From the NCBI RefSeq assembly GCF_900130055.1, contig NZ_FQXU01000005.1, positions 62,001 to 126,000 on the forward strand: a stretch of DNA of 64,000 nucleotides, read 5' to 3'. Position numbers and translations under genes: made by a program. The DNA comes from Clostridium intestinale DSM 6191. Lineage in GTDB: Bacteria > Bacillota > Clostridia > Clostridiales > Clostridiaceae. The notes under the pieces are model-generated. The model worked only from the letters and a program-made list of their open reading frames with translations, was not told the DNA's origin and searched no databases. Below are positions 52,462 to 62,728 of the stretch, one piece after another (position 1 is the first letter of the stretch; each line of letters opens with the position of its first letter).

Positions 52462-54885
52462 ATGTATAGAGATTATTGGGACAAACTTCTTTTTCACTAT
52501 AAACTTATTCATTCTAAGAGCTTTAAAAATGTATACTCAGATATTCCTTATTTTATGAAGCCTAAAATCTATGAAGAGTTCATAGAAACTGCTAAACATA
52601 TAAACAATATAGCACTAAGGGTTCAAAATGGAATCAATTCTGAGTTTAGTGATTTTAAAAAATATATTCCAAAGTTTAACTACATGGAGGAAATAATATC
52701 TCTTACAAGAGAACCTATACCTGTTTTTTGGAGTAGATTTGATGGATTTATAAGAGCTGAAAATAAGGATAAGCGTATATTTTATAGTGAATTAAATTAT
52801 GATAAGCCATGTGCTGAGAGAGAATGTATGGTAGCAGAAGAAACGTTAAAACATAATAACGTAAATAACGGCTTCTATAACAAGATAATAGGGAATTTCT
52901 ATGATATTAAAGATAAGTATTATGGATCTAAAAATATAAATGTTGCATTTTTAGTAGATCCAGCACATTATGAGGAGGCACATTTAGCACTATTATTTCA
53001 AGAACAGTTATATAGAGATGATATTAAAATTATTATAACTGGAGCTGAAAATATATATGTGGATAATGATGAGACTTTTTGTTTTGATAACAAAATAGAT
53101 ATAATATTAAGGCTTTATCCAACTGAATATTTATATGAGATAAAAGATATACGCAAGTTGCTAACTTTATTTAATGATAATAAGATTTTAATATTAAATG
53201 ATCCAAGAGTAATAATTTCTCAGTGTAAAAATCTTTACTCATACCTTTGGAAGTTAGTTGATAATAAGGATACTAGATTAAATGAAAAAGAGAGAGAAGT
53301 AATAATTAAAACCCTCCCATATACAGAAGAATTAACAAACTTTAATATAGAAAAAGCAATAAAGTACAAAAATGATTTTGTTATAAAACCTATATACGGA
53401 AGATATAGCGAAGATGTTTTTATAGGTTCCTTACATAGTGAAATAGAGTGGGAACAGTCAATTGAATATATTAAAAATGAAATGCATATTAAACCTTTTA
53501 TTCTTCAAGAATTTTGTAACCAAAAAAGAGAATTGAGTTATTATTATGATGGAAATTTTAGAAGAGCAACTAAAGGTTATGGGAATTATGGAGTTTTTTT
53601 ATCTAATGATGAAGTTATAGGTATGTGTGTTAGATGGAATCCAGATTACTTAACTGTAGACGACTATACTTGGTTTACACCTATAGGAGTAAAAGAGGAA
53701 GTTTTTAAAGAGAAAGATACTGATTTATATATAGAAGATATAGAGATAAAGATAGTTATAGATGGAGAGTTTACAGGAATATACTCTCATGATAAACCTT
53801 ATATAAAAACATCACTTGCAATTTTAGAAGAAGAAAAATTTGATGAATTAAAGTATGCTTTCGAAAAACTTTTAAAGATATTTAAGAAAACTAGAAATCA
53901 TCTATTAGATAATATAAATTTATATGAGGATATTTTAAGTATTAATGGGCTTGGTCAATTAATGAAAAAAGAATTATCCAGTGAACTTTCTTTTATAGGA
54001 AGAATGGACTGGATATTAGACATACACGATAATTGGAAGGTTCTAGAGATTAACGGAGAGACGCCAGCGGGAATATGTGAAGCTGTATATGTGGAAGAGA
54101 TTATCCTAAAAGAATGCGATATAGATGAGGGCTTTGAAAGAATTAATAAAGACCTAAAGAGGAAGATAATAAGTCAAGGAAAGAGGCTTGTAGAAAGCTA
54201 CGATGTAGATAATCCTACCATTGCCTTTGTAGCTTTAACTTATTATGAAGATTGGGTAAATACAAATGCTCTTTATAGGATTTTTAAAGAAACATCTGAT
54301 TATAGTTGTATTTATGGAAATATAGAAGACTTAGTAATTGAGGGAGAGAAGGTATATCTCTATGGAACAGAGGTAGATATAATTTTCAGGTATTATCCAC
54401 TTGACTGGTTTACTAAAGAAGATAATGCTAATTTAAAAAATCTCATAAACTTAGTTAACGACAAGGTTTTTTTCTTAAATCCTATTAACACTATAATTAT
54501 GCAATCAAAAAGCTTTTTCTCAATAATATATGCACTTATAGAAAGAGATTTTTACACAGTAGAGGAACTCGGATTTATAAAAAAATATATACCTTTTACT
54601 ACTTTCGATTTTAATGAATTAAAGTCAAATGAGTTTTTGATTAAGCCCCTTTTAGGAAGAGAAGGTAAAAAGATTACGCTTAGTCATGATTTGGAGAAAA
54701 TTCCTGATGAGGATATAATTTTTCAGGAGAGAGTTTTTCAAAAAGGGAATGAAGATGGAGAATTTATAGTTATAGGTACATATTTTACTGGAGATGAGTT
54801 TGCAGGAGTTTACACAAGAATAGGGGGAGAAGTCACCTCAAAAGATTGTACTTTTATTACTTTAATGAAAGGGATTAAAGACTAG
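52462..54885 (+). CDS. Tandem ATP-grasp peptide ligase (glutathionylspermidine-synthase-like)
   Basis: The 807-residue protein holds two GSP-synthase-like modules. Module 1 (about 1-400) has RFDGFIRAENKDKRIFYSEL with NYDKPCAERE, ILNDPRVIISQCKNLYSYLW, and DFVIKPIYGRYSEDVFIG. Module 2 (about 480-807) repeats them as MDWILDIHDNWKVLEINGET with PAGICEAVYVEE, FLNPINTIIMQSKSFFSIIY, and EFLIKPLLGREGKKITL. Such enzymes form amide bonds using ATP. Typical members have one module of about 400 residues. It lies between a lipoprotein gene and a membrane-protein gene. Target and substrate are unknown. Confidence 0.82.
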   Translation: MYRDYWDKLLFHYKLIHSKSFKNVYSDIPYFMKPKIYEEFIETAKHINNIALRVQNGINSEFSDFKKYIPKFNYMEEIISLTREPIPVFWSRFDGFIRAENKDKRIFYSELNYDKPCAERECMVAEETLKHNNVNNGFYNKIIGNFYDIKDKYYGSKNINVAFLVDPAHYEEAHLALLFQEQLYRDDIKIIITGAENIYVDNDETFCFDNKIDIILRLYPTEYLYEIKDIRKLLTLFNDNKILILNDPRVIISQCKNLYSYLWKLVDNKDTRLNEKEREVIIKTLPYTEELTNFNIEKAIKYKNDFVIKPIYGRYSEDVFIGSLHSEIEWEQSIEYIKNEMHIKPFILQEFCNQKRELSYYYDGNFRRATKGYGNYGVFLSNDEVIGMCVRWNPDYLTVDDYTWFTPIGVKEEVFKEKDTDLYIEDIEIKIVIDGEFTGIYSHDKPYIKTSLAILEEEKFDELKYAFEKLLKIFKKTRNHLLDNINLYEDILSINGLGQLMKKELSSELSFIGRMDWILDIHDNWKVLEINGETPAGICEAVYVEEIILKECDIDEGFERINKDLKRKIISQGKRLVESYDVDNPTIAFVALTYYEDWVNTNALYRIFKETSDYSCIYGNIEDLVIEGEKVYLYGTEVDIIFRYYPLDWFTKEDNANLKNLINLVNDKVFFLNPINTIIMQSKSFFSIIYALIERDFYTVEELGFIKKYIPFTTFDFNELKSNEFLIKPLLGREGKKITLSHDLEKIPDEDIIFQERVFQKGNEDGEFIVIGTYFTGDEFAGVYTRIGGEVTSKDCTFITLMKGIKD

Positions 54886-54887
54886 GT

Positions 54888-55439
54888 ATGAGAAGAAAAC
54901 TGAAAAAATTAAGAAGATTAAACAAACTTAGAAATCATAAAAAGTATAAGTATGACAAGAAACCTATAATAGCAACTAGCTCACCAAGTATTAAGAAAAT
55001 AGTAGGGGCTGGTTTTGTAGCAATAGGTTTATTAGTAATTATAACTATTGTTATAGGAATTGTTACAAGTAAACAAACAATATCTGTTTTTAGTGGAAAA
55101 GCGTATCTAAAATATTTAGGCGTAGATTCAAGTTCAAAATATGAAGATAATATATTAGAGACTTATAATCTTGAGGTTTTTGAAGGAGTGGTATTAGGGA
55201 GAAGCGAATTAAATGGAGAGAAGAGGTTTATATTTTGTGTAAACAAAGATGGAGTAGTATCTTATGATACTGAAATAACTGAAGTTCAGGGAGAAATAGT
55301 ACTATCTAGTGAATATTTAAATAATGGAAAAGTTACAGTTTATAATAGATTTTATGAAAATAACGAAGGAAAAAAGGTTAAGACATATTATTATAAAATC
55401 TATTGCGATATTACTCAAGTTAAGGATATGAACATTTGA
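54888..55439 (+). CDS. Uncharacterised membrane protein of the ATP-grasp operon
   Basis: The 183-residue product starts with a very basic segment (MRRKLKKLRRLNKLRNHKKY), has one membrane helix at about 41-63 (AGFVAIGLLVIITIVIGIVT) and an outside beta-rich domain with NLEVFEGVVLGRSELNG. Positive-inside placement suggests the C-terminus is outside. It begins two bases after the ligase stop, with coupled translation likely. No family recognised. Confidence 0.78.
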   Translation: MRRKLKKLRRLNKLRNHKKYKYDKKPIIATSSPSIKKIVGAGFVAIGLLVIITIVIGIVTSKQTISVFSGKAYLKYLGVDSSSKYEDNILETYNLEVFEGVVLGRSELNGEKRFIFCVNKDGVVSYDTEITEVQGEIVLSSEYLNNGKVTVYNRFYENNEGKKVKTYYYKIYCDITQVKDMNI

Positions 55440-55505
55440 TTTATAGGGGTTAGTAATGAAGATAAATTACTAACCTATTTTAGTGAATTTGGGCTGGGGG
55501 AAATA

Positions 55506-55766
55506 ATGAATTATACATATATATTAGAATGTTCAGATGGAAGTTATTATACTGGATGGACAAATGATTTAAATAAGAGAATAGAAAAACATAATGGTGG
55601 AACAGGAGCTAAATACACTAAAGGGAGGAGACCTGTTAAGCTAAAATATTATGAGGAGTTTGAAAGTAAACAAGAAGCTATGAAAAGGGAGTATGAAATA
55701 AAAAAACTACTACGCAAAGATAAAGACAAACTTATAAAGGATTATAATGGAAGGGAAAATATTTAA
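55506..55766 (+). CDS. GIY-YIG domain protein (UPF0213)
   Basis: The 86-residue protein is a single GIY-YIG nuclease fold: NYTYILECSDGSYYTGWTND, RIEKHNGGTGAKYTKGRRPV and EYEIKKLLRKDKDKLI. It matches the YazA/YhbQ group, small proteins linked to DNA repair but with uncertain activity. GGGGGAAATA precedes the ATG. It stands alone, 66 bases after the ATP-grasp operon. Confidence 0.94.
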   Translation: MNYTYILECSDGSYYTGWTNDLNKRIEKHNGGTGAKYTKGRRPVKLKYYEEFESKQEAMKREYEIKKLLRKDKDKLIKDYNGRENI

Positions 55767-55859
55767 AAAAAGTATAAGTATTTTTAGTTTACATTCGATA
55801 AATAAATAAGAATAATTATTATTTGTTAATTATACGTAGAATTTTACGGGAGGATAAAG

Positions 55860-57635
55860 ATGAAAAAAATAGGGACAAAAATAGTGTTACTTACAATGTT
55901 AATAGCAATAAGTACAGGTATAATAACAGGATTAACATCAGTACTACAAATAAATTCCATAAAGCAAGGATTTCTAAATAGTAAAAAAGAACAGATGTTA
56001 AATACATATAATCAAACAATAAAAGAACAAGTTGAAACAGTTATAACAATGTTAGATGGAGTAAATAGTAAATATAAAAAAGGGGAAATAACTTTAGAAG
56101 AGGCTAAATCAGAAGGTGCAGCTCTACTAAGAACCATAAGATATGGTAAAGAGGGTTATTTTTGGGCAGATAATGTTGATGGAACTAATGTAGCTATGTT
56201 AGGTCAATCTGTAGAAGGAACAAATAGATATGAATCTAAAGATGCAAATGGCACGTATTTCATTAAAGAAATAATTAAAAATGGACAAAATGCTGATGGT
56301 GGATATACAGAATATTATTTCCCTAAAGCTGGGGAATCAGAAGCATCTGCAAAAAGAGCATATAGTAAATATTATGAGCCTTTTGGATGGGTTGTAGGAA
56401 CAGGAAATTATATAGATACAATAGACAATACTATAGCAGAAGAATCAAATATAATTTCTGAAATGATATCAAAGCAAGTTGTTACACTTATAACAATAAT
56501 AGGAGGAATCATTATTGCGGCAATAGCAATAGGTTGGATTGTAGGAAAGAGAATTTCAAAACCAATATTAAAGGTTACTGAATTAGTTAATAAAACATCG
56601 AAGCTTGATTTAGCTTATGATGAAAGTTTTGAAGTTATTAAGAATTATAAAGATGAAACGGGTATTATGGCGGAAGCGGTTATAAACCTAAGAAAAGAAA
56701 TTAGAGAAATAATAGAAAATTTAAAGGAACATGCAGAAAGTTTGTCTACTAACTCAATAGTTTCTTTAGAGGGAGCTGAAAATACCTCAAATGGTATACA
56801 AGCTATTTCAGCAACTATGGAAGAGTTAGCAAAAGGATCAGTTGAACAAGCGAAAAATTATCAGGATATAGTAGATATATTTAACAACTTTACTGATAAG
56901 ATATCACATGTAGTTAGTGGGGCTGAAGAACTTAAAAACATATCGAAGAATACTAAGGAAGCTAATACTAAAGGAAGAGATAGTTTAGATATATTAGTTA
57001 ATAAATTTGAAGAGAATAAATTAGCTTTAGAAGATATAGGACAAAATATATATGCGCTTTGGAATCAATCAACATCCATAGGTAGCATAGTTAATAAAAT
57101 AGGTGAAATCGCAGAACAAACTAATCTTTTAGCTTTAAATGCAGCTATTGAAGCAGCGAGAGCTGGGGAGCAAGGAAGAGGTTTTGCTGTAGTTGCAGAT
57201 GAAGTTAGGAAGCTCTCAGAAGAAGTAAACAATGAAACTAAAGAAATAGCAGCTGTTATTAAAGAAATTCAGCTTGAGGTAAACAATTCTCAAAAGAGTA
57301 TGGATAAAGGTAGAGAATTATTAGTGGCAGTAAACTCTGCAGTTAATGATACTACTGAGGTATTTAACTTAATTGAAAATAGTACAGATAACTCATTGGA
57401 GAAAATTAATAACCTGTATACGAATATAAATTCAGTGGATAAAGATAAAAATGGAGTAATGGATTCTATTCAATCAGTATCAGCAATAACAGAGGAATCC
57501 GCAGCTGGATTGGAAGAAGTGTCGGCTTCTATGCAAGAACAAAATGCTACAACAGAAATTGCAGTAGTATTAGCAGAACAGTTAAAGGCGATTTCTTCAG
57601 ATTTAGATGAGATAATAAATAAATTTAATATTTAA
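55860..57635 (+). CDS. Methyl-accepting chemotaxis protein with Cache sensor
   Basis: The 591-residue receptor has a membrane helix (about 7-29), an outside single Cache_2-type sensor (about 30-195, with [20 protein letters not shown] and [15 protein letters not shown]), a second helix (about 205-228), a HAMP linker and a signalling domain with the hairpin tip [20 protein letters not shown]. It signals through CheA/CheW, not in the window. CGGGAGGA lies before the ATG. The ligand is unknown. Confidence 0.95.
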   Translation: MKKIGTKIVLLTMLIAISTGIITGLTSVLQINSIKQGFLNSKKEQMLNTYNQTIKEQVETVITMLDGVNSKYKKGEITLEEAKSEGAALLRTIRYGKEGYFWADNVDGTNVAMLGQSVEGTNRYESKDANGTYFIKEIIKNGQNADGGYTEYYFPKAGESEASAKRAYSKYYEPFGWVVGTGNYIDTIDNTIAEESNIISEMISKQVVTLITIIGGIIIAAIAIGWIVGKRISKPILKVTELVNKTSKLDLAYDESFEVIKNYKDETGIMAEAVINLRKEIREIIENLKEHAESLSTNSIVSLEGAENTSNGIQAISATMEELAKGSVEQAKNYQDIVDIFNNFTDKISHVVSGAEELKNISKNTKEANTKGRDSLDILVNKFEENKLALEDIGQNIYALWNQSTSIGSIVNKIGEIAEQTNLLALNAAIEAARAGEQGRGFAVVADEVRKLSEEVNNETKEIAAVIKEIQLEVNNSQKSMDKGRELLVAVNSAVNDTTEVFNLIENSTDNSLEKINNLYTNINSVDKDKNGVMDSIQSVSAITEESAAGLEEVSASMQEQNATTEIAVVLAEQLKAISSDLDEIINKFNI

Positions 57636-57636
57636 A

Positions 57637-57692
57637 AAAGAGGGTATTATGAAGTGGATATTGAAATCATTTCTCATAATACCCTCTTTACA
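57637..57692 (+). terminator. Terminator after the chemoreceptor gene
   Basis: AAAGAGGGTATTATGA and TCATAATACCCTCTTT are perfect 16-base arms with a 21-base loop. Confidence 0.88.
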
Positions 57693-57693
57693 T

Positions 57694-57746
57694 TTGGCTC
57701 ATTATATGATAATTTTAATATATAGACCTCCCCCTGGGGGTGGGTG
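57694..57746 (+). promoter_or_regulatory. copA promoter and CsoR-type operator
   Basis: TTGGCT at 57694 and TAATAT at 57716 form a plausible promoter (spacer 16). Just downstream, ACCTCCCCCTGGGGGTGGGT (57726-57745) is a GC-rich palindrome in very AT-rich DNA, of the kind bound by the copper repressor CsoR. No csoR gene is in the window. Confidence 0.8.
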
Positions 57747-57764
57747 TGTGAATAGGAGGGAATT

Positions 57765-60227
57765 ATGAAAGAAAAAGTTTTTAAAATAGAGGGAATGACC
57801 TGTGCTGCTTGTTCAAATGCAGTAGAAAGAACTTCAAAAAAACTTCAAGGAGTTTCAAGTGCATCTGTTAATTTAGCAACAGAGAAATTAACAATTTCCT
57901 ATGATGAAGGAGTTTTATCAGAGGATAACATTATTAAGTCTGTAGAAAAAGCAGGATTTAAAGCTATAGACTTAGAGTCAGAAGTTAAAGTTGAACTTAT
58001 AAATAAAACTTTGGATATACAAGGAATGACTTGTAGTGCTTGTGCTAAAGCTGTAGAAAGAGCTGTTAATAAACTAGATGGAGTAAATAGTGGAAATGTT
58101 AATTATGCTACAGAAAAGCTTACTATAGAGTATGATATTTCAAAGGTTAGAACTGCTGAAATAGTAGCAGCTATAGAAAAAGCAGGATATAAAGCAATAG
58201 AAAAGGAACAAAAAATAGAAGAAAAAGAAGATTCTAAGTTAAAAGAATCTAAAGCATTGTGGAAAAGGTTCATAGTTTCAACTGTATTTACAATACCTTT
58301 ATTGGTTATAGCTATGGGACACATGATGGGACTTATGCTTCCCAATATTATAGAGCCTATGCATAATCCCATGAATTTTGCTATTATTCAATTAATATTG
58401 GTTATTCCTGTAGTAGTAGCAGGACAAAAGTTCTTTAAGGTAGGATTCAAATCATTATATTCAGGACATCCTAATATGGATTCCTTAATTGCTATAGGTA
58501 GCTTAGCAGCAGTGCTGTATGGATTATTTGCTATATATCAAATATCTCAAGGAAACAATGATTATACTATGGATTTATACTTTGAATCTGCGGCTACTAT
58601 ATTAACCCTAATTACTTTAGGAAAATATTTAGAAAGTATAACTAAAGGAAGAACTTCAGAGGCTATAAAGAAGCTTATGGGGCTAGCTCCTAAAACTGCA
58701 ACCATAATAAAGAATGGGAAAGAGATAGTTATTCCTATAGATGAAGTTATAGTAGGAGATGTAATATTAGTCAAACCAGGCGAAAAACTTCCTGTAGATG
58801 GAGAAGTAGTAGAAGGGTTAACTTCTATAGATGAATCTATGCTTACTGGAGAGAGTATTCCGGTTGAAAAGACTATTGGCTCAAAGGTTATAGGAGCATC
58901 AATAAATAAAAATGGTTCCATAAAATATAAAGCTACTAAGGTTGGAAAAGATACAGCATTAGCTCAGATTATAAAACTAGTAGAAGATGCTCAAGGGACT
59001 AAGGCGCCTATAGCAAAACTTGCAGATATAATATCAGGATACTTCGTACCTGTAGTTATAACTTTAGCTATATTATCAGCGGGAGTATGGTATTTTGTAG
59101 GAAAAGGACCTATATTCTCTTTAAGTATATTTATATCAGTTTTAGTAATTGCTTGCCCTTGTGCATTGGGACTTGCAACACCTACAGCAATTATGGTAGG
59201 TACAGGTAAAGGTGCAGAGAATGGTGTATTAATTAAGGGTGGAGAAGCACTAGAAACTACTCATAAAATTCAAACTATAGTATTCGATAAAACAGGTACT
59301 ATAACTGAAGGAAAACCTAAGGTTACAGATATAATAACCAATGGATATGATGAAAATGAATTATTAATATATGCTGCAAGTGCAGAAAAAGGATCAGAAC
59401 ATCCTCTAGGAGAAGCTATAGTAAAAGATGCTGAAGAAAAAAACTTAGAATTTAAAAAGGTAGATAAATTTAAAGCTATTTCAGGAAAAGGTATTGAAGG
59501 AACTATAGATGGAAAGAGATTTGTACTAGGAAACTTAAAGTTAATGAATGAAGAGAATATACACCTTGATAGTTTTAGTGAAGCTTCAGATAAATTAGCT
59601 AAAGAGGGAAAAACTCCTATGTATGTAGCAGAAGAAGGTAGGCTTATAGGTATTATAGCTGTTGCAGATACATTAAAGGAAAGTTCTAAAAAAGCAGTAG
59701 AAACTCTTCATAAAATGGGAATTAAGGTTGCTATGTTAACTGGAGACAATAAAAATACAGCTGAAGCTATAGCGAAACAAGTTGGTATAGATACAGTAAT
59801 AGCTGAAGTTTTACCAGAAAATAAAGCACAGGAAGTTGAAAGGCTACAAAATAAAGGCTTAAAAGTTGCTATGGTTGGAGACGGTATAAATGATGCGCCA
59901 GCTTTAGCTAAAGCTGATATAGGAATTGCAATTGGATCAGGAACAGATGTAGCCATAGAATCAGCAGATATAGTCTTAATGAGAAGTGACCTTATGGATG
60001 TACCAACTGCTATTCAACTAAGTAAGAAAACCATAAAAAATATAAAAGAAAATTTATTTTGGGCATTTGCCTATAATACTTTGGGAATTCCAGTTGCTAT
60101 GGGAATATGGTATGCTTTAGGTGGAAAACTATTAAATCCAATGATAGCAGCCTTAGCTATGAGTTTTAGTTCAGTATCAGTATTATTAAATGCTTTAAGA
60201 CTTAAAGGATTTAAACCTGTGAAATAG
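57765..60227 (+). CDS. copA: Copper-exporting P1B-type ATPase
   Basis: CopA pumps Cu(I) out of the cell using ATP. The 820 residues hold two N-terminal metal-binding domains (GMTCAACSNAVER near 10 and GMTCSACAKAVER near 85), eight membrane helices with the CPC motif in ACPCALGLATPTA near 467, the phosphorylation site DKTGTITEG near 510, the TGES loop near 365, a SEHPLGEAI nucleotide motif and GDGINDAPALA. AGGAGGG precedes the ATG. It is followed by copZ, with the two as an operon under a CsoR-type site. Confidence 0.97.
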   Translation: MKEKVFKIEGMTCAACSNAVERTSKKLQGVSSASVNLATEKLTISYDEGVLSEDNIIKSVEKAGFKAIDLESEVKVELINKTLDIQGMTCSACAKAVERAVNKLDGVNSGNVNYATEKLTIEYDISKVRTAEIVAAIEKAGYKAIEKEQKIEEKEDSKLKESKALWKRFIVSTVFTIPLLVIAMGHMMGLMLPNIIEPMHNPMNFAIIQLILVIPVVVAGQKFFKVGFKSLYSGHPNMDSLIAIGSLAAVLYGLFAIYQISQGNNDYTMDLYFESAATILTLITLGKYLESITKGRTSEAIKKLMGLAPKTATIIKNGKEIVIPIDEVIVGDVILVKPGEKLPVDGEVVEGLTSIDESMLTGESIPVEKTIGSKVIGASINKNGSIKYKATKVGKDTALAQIIKLVEDAQGTKAPIAKLADIISGYFVPVVITLAILSAGVWYFVGKGPIFSLSIFISVLVIACPCALGLATPTAIMVGTGKGAENGVLIKGGEALETTHKIQTIVFDKTGTITEGKPKVTDIITNGYDENELLIYAASAEKGSEHPLGEAIVKDAEEKNLEFKKVDKFKAISGKGIEGTIDGKRFVLGNLKLMNEENIHLDSFSEASDKLAKEGKTPMYVAEEGRLIGIIAVADTLKESSKKAVETLHKMGIKVAMLTGDNKNTAEAIAKQVGIDTVIAEVLPENKAQEVERLQNKGLKVAMVGDGINDAPALAKADIGIAIGSGTDVAIESADIVLMRSDLMDVPTAIQLSKKTIKNIKENLFWAFAYNTLGIPVAMGIWYALGGKLLNPMIAALAMSFSSVSVLLNALRLKGFKPVK

Positions 60228-60255
60228 AAATATATAATTTAAGGAGGAATAAATT

Positions 60256-60456
60256 ATGAAAAAAATAATAATAGAAGGAATGTCTTGTGGACATTGTAAA
60301 GCAAGAGTAGAAAAGGCGTTAAGTGAATTAGATGGAATAACTTCAGCAGTTGTAGATTTAGAAGCTAAAACAGCTACAATAGAGGGAGAAACATCAGATG
60401 AAATTTTAAGAGAAACTATAGATGATGCAGGATATGATGTTATATCAATAGAATAA
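60256..60456 (+). CDS. copZ: Copper chaperone CopZ
   Basis: The 66-residue HMA-domain protein has the metal motif GMSCGHCKARVEKAL. It carries Cu(I) to CopA. The Met-Ser-Cys-Gly-His-Cys form is the chaperone type. Start follows AAGGAGGA, 28 bases after copA. Confidence 0.95.
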   Translation: MKKIIIEGMSCGHCKARVEKALSELDGITSAVVDLEAKTATIEGETSDEILRETIDDAGYDVISIE

Positions 60457-60473
60457 TCAATTTTTCTAAATGT

Positions 60474-60512
60474 AGAGATGCTAAACTATTTTAATAGTAG
60501 CATCTCTTTTTC
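60474..60512 (+). terminator. Terminator of copAZ
   Basis: AGAGATGCTAAACTATT and AATAGTAGCATCTCT arms (one bulge) are followed by TTTTT. Confidence 0.93.
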
Positions 60513-60575
60513 TGTATATATTGGAAAATAAAATAATAATAATGTAGAGAATAATAAATGTTTGGAGGGATTTTT

Positions 60576-62600
60576 ATGAACCCACTATGGGCTACAAGTG
60601 GAATAGGCATTATTGCCTTAATATTTTCATTCTTAACTGCAAGTTGGATTGGGAAAAAGGAGGTAAAGGATAAAAAATTAAATGAAATTTCATCTTATAT
60701 TCAGGATGGAGCTATGGCTTTTTTGAAAAAGGAGTATAGATACTTAGCTGTATTTATTGTAGTAGTATTTATAGCTATTTCTATTTTTCTAAACATAAAC
60801 ACAGCTATTTGCTTTTTAACAGGAGCATTATTCTCTATATTAGCAGGTTTTATTGGGATGAAGGTAGCGGTAAAGGCTAATGTCAGAACTACAGAGGGTG
60901 CAAAAGAAGGGATAAGTAAGGCTTTATCTTATGCATTTTCTGGAGGTTCAGTAATGGGTTTATCAGTAGTAGGATTAGGTATACTTGGATTAAGTTTATT
61001 GCTAATTATATTTGAATTTAATGGAGAGTATGTAACCGGATTTGGACTTGGTGCTTCTTCTATAGCGCTTTTTGCTAGAGTTGGAGGGGGCATATATACA
61101 AAAGCTGCAGATGTTGGAGCAGATCTAGTGGGAAAGGTTGAAGCTGGAATTCCAGAGGATGATCCTAGAAATCCAGCTGTAATTGCAGATAACGTTGGTG
61201 ATAATGTTGGTGATGTTGCTGGGATGGGTGCAGATTTGTTTGAATCTTATGTAGGAGCTATTATTTCAGCTATAACATTGGGTCTAATAATTAATATAAC
61301 TAAAGGTAATGAAGAGGCACTATATCCTATTGCATTATGTGGCATAGGGGTAATAGCTTGTATAATAGGTTCTATTTCTATAAGATACAGTAAGGGCGAT
61401 AATCCGCAAAAGATTTTAAATAGAGGAACATATATTGCATCAGCTATAACCATGGTAGCAGCAGCTTTTTTTAGTAAATATTATCTAGATAGTTATAAAG
61501 GATTTGTGGCTGTTTTGTCAGGGATTTTAGTAGGAATATTGATAGGTAAAATAACTGAAATTTACACATCTTCAGACTACAGATCAGTTAAAGAAATTGC
61601 TAATGAATCAAAAACTGGAGCAGCTACTAATATTATAGCTGGTCTAGCTGTAGGTATGAAATCAACTGTGGTACCTATAATTTTAATATGTATAGGTGTG
61701 TTAGTAGCATATTTTTCTATGGGTGGAAATACTACAACATTAAATGGATTGTATGGAATAGCATTGTCAGCAGTAGGAATGTTATCTACAACTGGGATTG
61801 TAGTTGCTGTGGATGCCTACGGGCCAATAGCTGACAATGCAGGTGGAATAGCGGAAATGGCAGGAATGGATAAATCAATTAGAGATATAACAGATAAGTT
61901 AGATTCAGTAGGGAACACTACAGCTGCAATAGGGAAGGGATTTGCAATAGGTTCAGCAGCACTTACAGCATTAGCTCTATTTGCTTCTTATGCACAAAGT
62001 GTAAAAATAGAAAAAATTGATTTATTAAATCCATTAACCTTGGTGGGGCTTTTAATAGGTGGAATGATCCCATTTTTATTTGGTGCGCTTACGATGGAAT
62101 CTGTAGGAAAAGCAGCAGTAAAGATGGTTGAAGAAGTCAGAAGACAATTTAGAGAAAAACCAGGGATAATGGAGGGAAAAGATGATCCGGATTACTCTAC
62201 CTGTGTTGAAATATCTACAGAAGCTGCTTTAAAGGAAATGATAATACCAGGAATATTGGCAATAATCATACCTATAGCTACAGGGTTATTGTTAGGTAAG
62301 GATGCTTTAGCTGGACTATTATGTGGAGCTGTTTCCACAGGTGTATTAATGGCAATATTAATGGCTAATGCAGGTGGTGCTTGGGATAATGCTAAAAAAT
62401 ATATAGAGTCAGGAGAACTTGGTGGTAAAGGTAGTGATGCACATAAAGCTGCTGTTACTGGAGATACAGTGGGCGATCCATTTAAAGATACCTCAGGACC
62501 ATCTATGAATATATTGATAAAATTAATGACTATAGTATCTTTGGTATTTGCACCTTTGATTGCAGAATATGGAGGAGTTTTGTTAAATTTATTTAAATAG
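60576..62600 (+). CDS. hppA: Membrane-bound ion-pumping pyrophosphatase
   Basis: This pump couples pyrophosphate hydrolysis to H+ or Na+ export. The 674-residue polytopic protein shows [20 protein letters not shown], the [19 protein letters not shown] loop, and [20 protein letters not shown]. The site [10 protein letters not shown] carries Ala where K+-independent enzymes have Lys, indicating the K+-dependent class. Whether it moves Na+ or H+ is uncertain. GGAGGG at 60564 points to ATG 60576 rather than the frame's first ATG at 60558. It lies alone before rnr. Confidence 0.95.
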   Translation: MNPLWATSGIGIIALIFSFLTASWIGKKEVKDKKLNEISSYIQDGAMAFLKKEYRYLAVFIVVVFIAISIFLNINTAICFLTGALFSILAGFIGMKVAVKANVRTTEGAKEGISKALSYAFSGGSVMGLSVVGLGILGLSLLLIIFEFNGEYVTGFGLGASSIALFARVGGGIYTKAADVGADLVGKVEAGIPEDDPRNPAVIADNVGDNVGDVAGMGADLFESYVGAIISAITLGLIINITKGNEEALYPIALCGIGVIACIIGSISIRYSKGDNPQKILNRGTYIASAITMVAAAFFSKYYLDSYKGFVAVLSGILVGILIGKITEIYTSSDYRSVKEIANESKTGAATNIIAGLAVGMKSTVVPIILICIGVLVAYFSMGGNTTTLNGLYGIALSAVGMLSTTGIVVAVDAYGPIADNAGGIAEMAGMDKSIRDITDKLDSVGNTTAAIGKGFAIGSAALTALALFASYAQSVKIEKIDLLNPLTLVGLLIGGMIPFLFGALTMESVGKAAVKMVEEVRRQFREKPGIMEGKDDPDYSTCVEISTEAALKEMIIPGILAIIIPIATGLLLGKDALAGLLCGAVSTGVLMAILMANAGGAWDNAKKYIESGELGGKGSDAHKAAVTGDTVGDPFKDTSGPSMNILIKLMTIVSLVFAPLIAEYGGVLLNLFK

Positions 62601-62728
62601 ACCTTAAGATGGCATGTATTCTTTTATTCCATAGTTTTATGATATAATGAACTAGTAAATATTTCTTGAATTATAATAATTTATAATGTGAAGAATATAA
62701 ACAAATCCAAGTATACGGAGGACAATAA

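Noticed and set aside
52340-52558. Plus-strand frame of 72 codons between the lipoprotein and ATP-grasp genes
   Set aside because: It overlaps both genes in another frame; each has a better start and clearer protein features.
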